DNA of 64,000 nt from Paratinospora sagittata. Lineage: Eukaryota; Streptophyta; Magnoliopsida; Ranunculales; Menispermaceae. The stretch lies in contig CM069598.1 in NCBI GenBank assembly GCA_035771175.1, positions 4,796,194 through 4,860,193 of the forward strand, given 5' to 3'. Below the pieces are notes generated by a model. It made no database searches, had not been told where the DNA came from, and saw only the letters and a program-made list of their open reading frames with translations. Of this stretch, positions 33,481-44,700 are shown one piece after another; position 1 is the stretch's first letter, and every line of letters begins with the position of its first letter. A program made the translations under genes and the position numbers.

Positions 33481-34299
33481 GGTGGCACTCTCACTAATCC
33501 ACACGACTACAAATATTTTAAGACGTTTTTGTATGAGTGAAAAAACTCAAACTCGGGATCTATTTTATAATAGAAACTTATACTCCTCAACTTTGTCACT
33601 CGGCCAACCTAATATTGAGTCTTTATAATCACTCAAGATTTAAATATTTTATGATGATACACAAGAATTAACATATTCAGAAAAAAAAAGTGGCAAATCT
33701 CATAAATTATCTTATAGGGACCTCCAATATGATAGAGTTGTATCATATATTATAAGCTGTAATGTTTCCTTATCCTTTTAGTTCGTTTAATTAAAATTTT
33801 CATTATAGTACCAGCCCTATGCTTGATCTCACCGGTTATATGTGATCAAGGAAATAAATTTTAGATTGATGGAAAACATAGTTAATGGTTATTGAAGTTG
33901 ATTTTCCATTAATCAAAACATTAAACTCGTCAATTTTGTAGTAGCTTACCTACCAAGGATTGAATAATGTTAATTAATATGCATGAAAGAGTCAATATAT
34001 ACACAAGATCATTTAAATAATAGAGATAGTGTAATACGGCAACTCAATAATTCAAATATTTGACCAAGTCAACTTGATCGTGTGCCTTTTGCAATTTATA
34101 TTATATTCACACATAGAAATTTTTTTTTTTTTTTTTTCTAAATGAAATAAAAAGTTTGATACCAACACCACGTCATGGATTAAACATATGTATTTTATTT
34201 AATTTTACAAAGTTCAAAATATTGACTTTAAAATAATCCATACAGTTAAAAGTCAATGAAATTAATGTGGGTCCACCTCATCTCATGACACATACATAT
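33481..34299. other. AT-rich spacer, no gene seen
   Basis: AT-rich, with a stretch near 33530-33620 that resembles decayed repeat sequence. No open frame of interest. Confidence 0.35.
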
Positions 34300-34930
34300 A
34301 ATACCCCTAGCACCACTGGATAATTCGTTCCACCGTGGTGAGTGTGGGAATCCAATTCCAATTCCTCGCCAGAAAAAAAACTCGGCCAGTCGAAAACATT
34401 CTCTCCCCCCACATTCCCCTCCAAACCCATATCATTTCACTGAAATTACCAAAATGCCCTCTCCCCCAAATTACCAACCCTCGAGAACCGAGCCCGAACC
34501 GAAGGCGGCGTCAGCGGTGGCATCTGGCTTGGGACACCATTAAAATATCCAAATTACCCACAAATCAACGACGCATTTACAGAAGATACCCCTCTTCTTC
34601 TTAATAAATAATAATCACGACTTAAACGTCAAATCGTAACGGCCTTTTTTGACTCTAAGTTGTTGGGACGGCATTGTGTAGTGTTTTACAAAAACAACAT
34701 GTGGGACCCACACCAGCTCATACTCCGACAATTCACCTTTGTAGCTTTTCTTCCCGGCAATTAATTAACAGCGAAATAACGTCCGTTCGCCACGTGGCCT
34801 CCGTCACCTCCTTGGCCCACCACACGCCGCTAAGGCCCCAATCCAGTCTGTTGTCACCCCTCACACTGTGTCGTAGCACAACGGACAAACCTCCCCACTA
34901 GGCGACAAAATTAGATACATCGCTTTGTCC
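34300..34930. promoter_or_regulatory. GC-richer island with G-box in gene-poor region
   Basis: This 630-bp stretch is visibly richer in C and G than the several kb around it. It includes a G-box GCCACGTGGC at 34790-34799, a CCACACGCCG segment and C-rich tracts. Two frames (89 codons at 34335 and 75 at 34674) have no recognisable domains and lack splice-linked partners. It may be a distal regulatory segment, a remnant promoter or a non-coding transcript. Another CCACGTGGC lies at 35891-35899. No gene starts nearby. Confidence 0.3.
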
Positions 34931-35979
34931 GGACTAGAGGCTTTTAACCGTTTTGAGGAAATTCCTGAAATGACAAAACTGCCCCTGTTAATCTCCTTAA
35001 ATGACTTTAAAAAAAATTTGTATTATGCTATGGAGACGCAATACTCAAACATATTTTTCAACTGATAACGTGAGGTAGAACTACTGACTATTTTTTTTTT
35101 TTTTTTTAAATAATATTATAAGAAAATAACAACACTTCAACATGAATTAAAAATTATGTTAAAATATAAAATTGTTCAGCATTACTTTTGTATTAAAAGT
35201 GTATTTGATAGGTCAGAAAAATAATAATTATCTTAAATTTTTTTATTTTTTAGTATTTAATTGACATAAAAGGTGAAAAAAAAAATTATTTTTTTTACAA
35301 TATTTTTCTCAAATAAGAGGGTGAGAAAAAGTACTTTTTTTATGAAAATTTTTTATTAAATTAAATTTAAAAGAGTTACGTCTTATTTAATTAAATAACT
35401 AATTAATAATTAATTATAAAAAATAATAAAAAAAAATTTCCTAAATAAATAAAAATCAAGTAAGTTTTCTCAATAATTTTCTTACCTGTTTGTTGTATTT
35501 GATTTTCTAACATGTTTAAAAAAGAAAAAGAAAAAGAAAAAAGGTAATCCCACAAGTACAAATTATGACAAGAGGCGCTACTGTTTTCAGTTGTCATATT
35601 ATAGTGCATCTCGAGGGGGTAATCAGGACGATTTATGATTGGTCTATTTTGACCATATGATATTTATTATTATCCCAAGGAAAAATGTGAGGGTGTTTTG
35701 GGAATTTTACAAATCAGAGTAGAGGGTGGAGGGCATCTTTATTTTATATTTATTTTTATTTTATTTTGATTGCTTTAGCTGACATGCTTCTGGATATAGT
35801 GTACCATACATAGGGTGTGTTCACAGTGTCCCATCAAAATTTATTATTCCAAAGTCAAATATAGTGGTGGCACGAACTCTGAGATTCCACCACGTGGCAC
35901 TTGTTGTCAGTTTATCCCCACTTCAAATTCTCATGAGATATATCGTGACACACTTATATTTATCAATGAAAATTACTTT

Positions 35980-36130
35980 ATTTATTTGGTGCCGACGACA
36001 CTTTATTTTTTTTTAAATATTTTAAGAATGTATATTTTATATAACAATCTTAATACCTAAAAAAGGTTGAGTGTCAGTATAAAAAAATAGTATCGAATTA
36101 TTAACACTCAGTGTATCTTTAACAATAACA
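35980..36130 (+). repeat. AT-rich MITE-like repeat, copy 2
   Basis: AAATATTTTAAGAATGTATA, AGGTTGAGTGTCAGTATAA and ATTATTAACACTCAGTGT match copy 1 in order and spacing. Copy 3 follows within 100 bp. Confidence 0.5.
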
Positions 36131-36209
36131 TTATTTTAAATAATCATGTATGTAGACAAACATATATATATATATATATAAGTAATAATGTGTACGCAAA
36201 GTGTTAATA

Positions 36210-36345
36210 TATTTTTTCTAACATTAGCTCGTCTTTTTTAATTTTAAAAATGTACATATATTTAAAAATATTGTACAATACATTCTTAAAATATCAAAGA
36301 AGTTAAGTGTCAGTGTCAAAAAATAATATTGACGTCTCAATTATA
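36210..36345 (+). repeat. AT-rich MITE-like repeat, copy 3
   Basis: Contains TTCTTAAAATATCAAAGAAG and TTAAGTGTCAGTGTCAAAAA followed by ATTGACGTCTCAAT. It is less complete than the other two copies and ends before the (TA)n run. Confidence 0.45.
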
Positions 36346-36359
36346 TACAAAAAAAAAAA

Positions 36360-36364
<5 letters not shown>

Positions 36365-36404
<40 letters not shown>
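36365..36404 (+). repeat. (TA)20 microsatellite
   Basis: A 40-nt uninterrupted TA run. Shorter TA runs occur at about 36161-36180 and 37454-37471. Confidence 0.95.
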
Positions 36405-36405
<1 letters not shown>

Positions 36406-38814
36406 TGATAATGGCTGTGGGACATAATTGGAGGGGCGAATCAATTTAATGAATAAATAAGATGAAAATGCGTGTAGGGATTGAGTTAGCAAATCTTAGG
36501 GGAGTCCCTTTAAGAGATTTTGCAAAGACCCACTTGTCCATGTGTTGCTAGCTCGAGAAGTTGGTTCCAACATAAGCTCCCTTACCCAACCATATTTGAG
36601 GCTTTATACCCTTTTCAAGGGCACCAAGAAATATTATATGTAAACAATAAATAAAGGCACACACCTCTTCTTCACCTTACACTGCCCAATAGTATTGTCT
36701 TTCAGAATAAGCAACTTTCATTAAAAAAAAAAAACATATCTGTGTATAGATTGTATATAAATGTTCACTTAGTCTATAATAAAGTGAAGTAAAATAAGCA
36801 AATTCATATCGTCCATCACTTGTAATTAAATTAAAAAAAAAAGACTTTGTTCATAAGTTTATTTGTATATGATTAAACACAACTGATCTTGATATCAAAT
36901 AAAAGAAAAAGATTATGTTAGAGGGTTTTTATACCACTTGCTCTTATCATTATTAAAAATTTATTAAGTAGTTGGGTGGAGTACTGATAGAAGCACCCAA
37001 TCAATTATACCATGAATTTATTAAATCAAATTATTCGAAAATCTAATACATCCTCTTATGTGTCAACTTAGCATTTTATATAATAAAGTAGAGAATGTGG
37101 ATTTATGTGTATATAATTAGGAAAAAGTTTAGTTAAGGTGAGTTTAATAATTTTATATATAGATTGTATAATAAAAAAAATAAAAAATAACAAGAATACC
37201 CAGCTCCTATGTAGTTTTAGGAAAAGAATCTGAAATACACTAGCATATGTTCTTAATTAAATAGAAGGAAAGCCCGAGTAATTGCATGAAAACCTGGGAA
37301 ATAATTAAGATAAACAAATAAACAAATAATTATATATATATAATAGTTAAATTGGGAATCTATTTTTGGCCATTTGAGGGTGTGATTATAAAAATAAAAA
37401 GATGTAGCTTAGGGCAGGCCCCGAGCCCCTGGCTCCGGACCTTGTTTTTGTAATATATATATATATATATACTTTAATGACACTAATATATATCAATTTG
37501 AAAGTTTCCTTTTTACTCATTAATTAATACCCATTATAGTAACTTTCTATAGACTCTATTTCATGATTTTACGCAAATGATTATTGAAAATTAAGACTCA
37601 TTAAATCATCAAACTCCCACTTTTTCTGACTTGTAAGTGATTCAATATGGTAATTTTCAGTAATTATTCAATAGAATGCTATGATGATTAAATTAAAAGG
37701 ATAAAACTAAAACATAAGTCAGAAGAAAAGTAGGCCAACAATAGCATTTAGTTGAACTACTAAAACAAAATATATATTTACAAGGGATTATTAATTATTT
37801 ATTATATGGTGTTAATTAATGAGATTACTATAACCTTAATTAACTATTGGGATTTTTTTAATTAAAATAGCTATTCTAGTCACTTTTGTCATCTAGAAGC
37901 TTTTTATTTTAGCACTTAAATTGCATTAGGGTCAAGCAAAGCTGATGGTGATGCTTATGCTAATGCTTATATATAATAAGAACCAAACAAATCCAACCAC
38001 CATTAATTATAATCCATTGGCATTATTAGATTCCATTTAATTTCTTTCTTTCATCTTCTTTTTATAATATTATTGCACATTTTGTCTATTTGCCCATTTG
38101 TTTTGGCTGAACCAATCAACTAATTAAAACATTAGAAATATTGTTTGCTCTATATTTTTTTTAAAATATTTAAGAGAATATATATATATACGACTCTATG
38201 ATTGTCTTCATGCATCAAGGTACTATATATATATATATACCTAAACACTGCACCCTTTTGTAGGGAATATTAAACTTGTTTTAAATGTATTAGGTGAGCC
38301 AATTAGCTTTAATTAAAAGAGTGTCAAGGAGTTGAAACCATGATATACATAATATTTTATTTTGGTTATTTAATGCTATTAAGGTTCAAGTTTGTTTGTA
38401 ACTGTAAGTTCAAGTCGTGGCTTAGGATCATATAATTGTTCAGTCCATGAGATGGATCAAACATACGTGTGCAAAGGAATATATGTACTAATTTAATTAT
38501 ATATATATATAAAACAATGTAGAAGACTTAAAATTAATTTTAATAATAAGCTTGTCTTGATGCACCACGTATATACCATCTTAACTGAAACTTGAGACGA
38601 ACGATACACGAGATAAATTTTTTTAAAAAAATTGTTAATTTTGCTGATGATAACTTGATATGTCTTGTTGGGTCATTATCTGGTAGTTATAATTTTTAGG
38701 TTAAATAATTTCTAAGATAGTATTATGTCTTGAGTTAAGTCTCGTTATTGTATTTGTATGTTCTCAATTTGCATAATTGATTTTTTTTTTTCTCCTATCT
38801 CTTTTTTGGCTCTA
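36405..38814. other. Gene-poor AT-rich spacer
   Basis: No coding region, tRNA or miRNA-like hairpin with a known mature sequence was recognised. TATA-like strings are frequent only because the sequence is so AT-rich. Confidence 0.4.
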
Positions 38815-38839
38815 CACGTGCAGGATGGAGCTGCACGTG
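38815..38839. promoter_or_regulatory. Paired G-boxes in a perfect 9-bp inverted repeat
   Basis: CACGTGCAG at 38815-38823 and CTGCACGTG at 38831-38839 are exact reverse complements separated by 7 nt. Each arm contains the palindromic CACGTG core bound by bZIP and bHLH factors. It sits in spacer far from any identified promoter, so function is open. Confidence 0.4.
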
Positions 38840-39762
38840 AGTATTAATGGTAGTTTGATATGCATTAGTACTAATTAATTAACTTAGTAACATATATTGT
38901 AAGTCGAAAGAGATATATTTTTATCAATAATTTAGTTTAATTTTGCAATATTGAGCATCTACAAGAACTTAGAATTACCCTAGGATTCCATATATATGGT
39001 CTATCTAATTCTAATTCTTCTTTCTTCTTTTCCTAAAATATTCTAAAGGGAATTAGACAAGGTTTGTCTAAATCTTACATGTCCTCATCTATATATGCCA
39101 TATACCAAAAGGAAAAGAGATGTGACTTCAAATTAAAAACCATAATCCCTTACATGTTTTAAAATATTATTATTTTAATATGAAAAATCAAATTAAATTT
39201 TAATGTTTAAAACATGATTAAAAAAAAAAAAAAAAGATCACATGCAATAATATTGTATGAAATTCAAAGAACTTGACTTTAGTGCTACAGTTAGTTAATC
39301 AATATATTGCCAACCCAATAGCACAATGGATGGCCATTAGGGTTTAGTGTCCACAACCATAAACCCTCCCAAAAACAGAGGCTGCTAATGGGGATGGCGG
39401 GGTTTAGTTGTCTCTGATTTTATGAAATTGACATATTGCGTCCCATTACAAATACTTCCAAACAAGCTCTTGTCTCCACATGCACCGATGTTGATATGAA
39501 AAATCTACAAAATTTGACTCAAACATCATGTATCAAACTTTCTACCACCATTTAAAATCCTACCAATCATTTATTATGGCTAACTTATATAATTTCTCTC
39601 ATATATCTTTGTGATTCAACAGTAGATCTCTAGCTTTTATGAAATCTTAGTCAATTTTAGCATATTATCTTTGCTTGCATGCCATTGATACTAGCAATTG
39701 CACCTCATTAACTCATACACAACTGGAATCAGAATAGGGGTAATTACTGTAAAAATTAATTA

Positions 39763-39858
39763 AAAAATGTTAAATTTACTGTAAAAATTACAAAAATTTG
39801 TAATTACTGTTGAAGTGTTATAAATTTTTGTAACTGTTACAGTTAATTTAACATTTTT
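39763..39858. repeat. 96-nt near-perfect palindrome
   Basis: Two 48-nt arms meet at about 39810/39811 with almost no loop. The outer part AAAAATGTTAAATT.ACTGTAA and the inner part TTACAAAAATTT.TAA pair with only about six to eight mismatches. This is a foldback/MITE-like element or a small-RNA-producing hairpin; no known miRNA sequence was recognised. Confidence 0.65.
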
Positions 39859-41820
39859 CATAAAATAATAATGCAAGTTGTGTCAATCAGCGGTGTGCTG
39901 CCACCTCCTACTTAATGCATATTTTAGCACACTTTTAATGAGCTTTTTTAGCTTCACATGCCCTTCTTTCTCTCTAGTCAGAGATTAAGATTTCAAATCT
40001 CCTACTAACCTAACACATTAATATTGCTGGTTACAGAATGTCAGACAGCTAAACCTAATTACCCAATTAGTCAATAAGATTCCTTTTATTATATTAACTG
40101 TTGGGAAAAATGATTAATATATAATTGTTAATTATATAGTTTGTTACACGTAAAAATGTTGACATAAATGTATTTTTCACTTGATGATTGCGTGCCAACC
40201 TTCTTTGATTGAAGTTTTTTCTTCTTGATGTGATGTGACAAGCAAGGCTATTACACTTGTGTCTAGGACACGTGATGTGACAATGGACATGTGTTGTCTT
40301 TTATATATCATACCGTGATTTATTTTTTATTTTTTGTAATTAGTAATTAATTATTTAATTAGTAAAATAGAATAAGATAAAGCATTAGAAAATATATTAT
40401 AGAATAATGGATTGATAATATACACAGCATATCGTTTTCTAAGTAAAAAGAAAACAAACCAATCCATGGCCCTGTTTGGGACAGCAATAAATTTTTTGTG
40501 ACAACGCGTTTGGGGTACTGTTGCAATTGAAACACGATTTTTTGAGATTTCTCTTCTGTTTTAGCAAAGCTCCCCTACCCCTGCTTTTACTATTGCGTTT
40601 TGCAAACGTGCTTTTGGAGAAAATATTGCTGCTCTCGCAAACAAGCAAAAACATCATTCGTACTATTTTCCTTTGCAAAATAATTATCTAATCATTCTCT
40701 CTCTACCTATCATCAATATGACCAGGAGCAAGCAAACATGTCATTTTTTTATTTTAACATTCCATGAATTTCATAACTTAGGATATAAAGATTGTGTTTG
40801 TTAACTTAACTTGCTAACTCTAGCAAAATGTCTACCCACCCATGATGACAAAGGTTCAACTTTCATAAATGTCGTTTCAAGAGACACTATCAGTTGTTGC
40901 AAACTATACTTTTTACCTTGTTTTCAACTAATGTTATCATTCAAAGTTAATTCTCGATTATTACGCCCTACAAGGATAGTCGTACTTTTTGATTAATATT
41001 AATATAAAGCACCTAGACCTTCAAGGATTGGACACCTTGTATGTTTCAAAAGCTCTTTTAAATGTAAAATTCAATGACCTATGGCCAGTTCTAGATTCAG
41101 TTTGACAATCACAATGAGAAAGTTACACCTACAAGAGCCTATTTCACCTTTATCCACAATAAGCTTCTCCAATGCAATAAGCCCTAACCTAGAAATCTGA
41201 GTGAGGTTGGCGTTAGGGACTCAACCCTAGGTGACTCAAAAATGGAGTACCTGAAAATGATTGAACAGCTGAAGAGGGCTCAGAGCATTTTCTAATTCTG
41301 GTGAAATGATTCACTTGGAAAAGATAAGCAAAACCATTCAAACATAAACATCAAGCGTGGAAAAGCCAAACACTGAAAGTGAGAAACAAATAAAAGCACA
41401 CCAGAAAGACATACTAACACAAGCATTAGATACAAAGATTACATATATAGTCTAAACATTCCTTACATATATGCCACACGCTTTCATTCCTGCATAATCT
41501 TGAAATCTTGCCACACCTAACGCTTGTCCTCTTCAATGTAGATGTCTCATGGATTCCCAAATAGATAGAACAGAACATCAGTACAAAGCAGCAAAGAATA
41601 GGGAGGAAAGTGCACTGGAGCTGTGATTCTCCAGCAAGTGAAAAGAGGGGAAGTGGGACGTAAGAGAGATTCCTGCAACTAAAGGTTCAAATCCAGCGAG
41701 ATTAGCACGTCATCATCTAGACAGTGTTCAAGCACTAATGATACAGTTGCATATATAAATAATACATAACTCTCATGGCACTGCACCAAGAGAGCGATGA
41801 TCATTTTTTGGTTGTTTTGT
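39859..41820. other. Spacer and 3' flank of the OBERON gene
   Basis: AT-rich. At 40470-40680 a GGCCCTGTTTGGGA-type motif, common at the ends of plant MITEs, heads a segment with one 79-codon minus frame that looks non-coding. From about 41400 the sequence is probably the 3' UTR and downstream flank of the minus-strand gene. Confidence 0.4.
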
Positions 41821-44638
41821 TCAGTTTGGTTGGCTTTCAGTCTTCGATGGCAAGTTGTACACATTCTTGAGCAAGTCCTGAATCTTACAGAGCATTAGGG
41901 AAGGATCCCCTCCTCCTCCGCCACTGCTCTGTGATACTCGTGAACTCTCCTGAAGCTTTATCTTCTCAAACAAGTACTGTTTCTCAAGCTCGGCTTCATT
42001 CAACCGCTGCTTCAAGTACCTGCTGGTGTAATCTTCCTCCGTCTTCTCCGACTTAGCAAGCATAATTCTCTGGAGCCTCTCAGCCTCGCCCCTCGCCTCA
42101 TTGGCTTTCCCCTGGAACATATCAGCTTCAGCCTGCTTAAGCCTCACAATACCCTCTAGCTCATCAATCTGTTGCTTCTTCCTTTGCCTCTCAATCTTTA
42201 GCTCAGCTACCTCCCTGGCCTTCTCCTCAAGCTCCCGGTCACAGGCCTCAAGAGCCAAACGAGCTTTCTTGAACATCCGCATCTTCTCATCAGCTACCAT
42301 TTCCATTTTTCTTATGGTCTCCTGTACTACTTCAGCAATCCTGTTGCATGCTTCCTGAGGTGCTATCAGCCGCCCACCTTCTTCATTTTCAGAGTTCTTC
42401 AGGGAGTCAAAATCCAGCTCTGCATGAAGACCAAAAAAATTAAAGAAAAAGAAAAGAAAAAAAAGCAGCTCAAAGAAGTATCATAATTAAGGGGAACTGT
42501 TCAATTTGATAGTCGAGGAAAGTGGTCAAGAGAAAGATGCTCAGGATGATGATGACAAGGTGGAACTCTCTCGACTATTTAATATATAAGATCTTATTAG
42601 AGAAAGTAATTCAACGACTTATATGAGTAGTCAATTAAGCTCATCACAACAATAACTGAAGGTCAGTTATAGAAGGGGCATAGAACTGACTTTAAACCTA
42701 GAAGGGGCACTAGAGCCTTGTAGTGAGTCCTTGTGTCCCAAATCTGAATGTTTGGACAACCACAGATCAAGAATGCATGCTGCCATGCAAAAGTCAGTTC
42801 TTTTTTCTTGCTAAAGAAAATAAAGCAGCAATCATTTCTATTTTGTATAATGTATTTAGAATGGGAAGGACACTCAATGTCCAAAGAAAGGCTGTGATTT
42901 GTAGGATGAGACACCCACATTGCATTTAAGATCTCTGAACATGTACTAATGCTTCCAAAGAGCACTGGAAACCATTAGACACTTGGAAGCAACAATAGTA
43001 TCAGGATGCAGTTTAGCACTAAGGTTTAAAACTGATAGCCACTAAAAGTTGTAAAGTGTCTCATATTTTTAGATTCTAAAGTGAGCTTGGTCAAAAGTAA
43101 TAATAACAACAATGAAAAACAACTTCGGAACCAACAAAAAGTTAGCCATTTTAATTCAACTGAGAGTGATACATCCACAACCACAACCTGCAGAATAGAA
43201 ATTCCATGGGCACCCCCCTCAACAAGTCAAGTTTCAGCATGTGCTTATTTAGGACCAAAAAGAAAAAGAAAAAAAGAGTTTCAGTGTGATGATTGAAATC
43301 ATCGTTGAAGATTCAACAATCTCATTTCTACTTCCAAAAGTCATAAAAAGCTTAACAAAGATAAACCACAAGCTGATATCTTGTGATGAAACATACTTTC
43401 AGAACCTCCTAGTAATAATTTGGGATAACATAAAGAGCAGTAAAACAACTTTAAATAGCAAACTTCCATGTATTACCCTAGCCACAAGTATACATACATC
43501 TATAAAATTCCAATCACAAAGTTATTGACACGCTTCAACTCAAAATTTAACCAACACTCTTCTACCCATTTCTTTCCTGTTCACATCTTCACCATTATGA
43601 TTTACCAGTTTTACCAATTAAAACTTCTACTATTGCATCAGAATCGTTCCGCCCTGAAAAAATCATGCTTACTTTACATATGCATTGTGAGGTAACACCA
43701 AACTAAAAAATGCATAAAACCCTCAAGTGAACCATCCAAGCCCTTAGCATCTAGCATTGACAAGGAAGCATGAAAATATGTCACAAGAAAAACGCTATTT
43801 TCTAGGTAACATGACATGTTGCTCATGAGTTCTACATGATGTGCTTTGCTATAGGTTTCTCACAAGGATGACACTACACAAGAGGAAGCAAAAAAAACTC
43901 AAATCAACTCATGAAAAGGAAAGCAAATTAAGGCGGTGCTTACTGGTTGGGTTGGATCAATTTTGGGTAACAAAATTCAACTAATCCGGCCTTTTCAAGT
44001 GACACAGTGCATCACATGAAACTGCCTGTTAAATCGCACAAATCCAACCTATGTCAAGTTTAGTTGGATTCAGTTGGAAGGAGAACAAGGGTTGTCCTTA
44101 CACGGAGAGCAAGAGTTAAAGAAGAGAAGAAGTAAAAAAGAAAAAAAAAAGAAAAAAAGAAAAAAAGAAAAGAAAAAGAAAAAGAAAAAGAAGGATAGCT
44201 GCCCAAAAAAGATAAACAAACAAAAGAAGAGAAGAAGTAGAAGGGTACAAAAGGCTAAAAATGAAAAGAGAAAAAGAAGAAGAAATAAAGAAGGATATCT
44301 ATCCAAAAAATTAAACAAATTGTTCAAAGCCACCTGACCCAAAAGCTATAGTTGATAGGTGGAGGCTCAACAATGCATATCAAGCTATTATTAACAATCT
44401 CCCCCACAGATAACCCCATCCTCCACGTAGAGAGATAGAAGAGAGAGAAGAAAAGACAAATAGCAATAGTGCAAATGGAAATTATGCAAATGTCAATAAC
44501 AAGACTAAAACCCAAGACCTCATATAAAACTAAGTCTCTAATACCAGGTTAGGAATTTCTTGACTGACGGGTGGAGACCTAACAACGCATATCAAGTTAC
44601 TATTAATACAAAGAAAGGAAAAGAAGTAGAAGGGTTGC

Positions 44639-44700
<62 letters not shown>

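Noticed and set aside
34335..34901. Two plus-strand frames (89 and 75 codons) in the GC-richer island
   Set aside because: No recognisable domain, no splice partner; kept only as a possible regulatory island.
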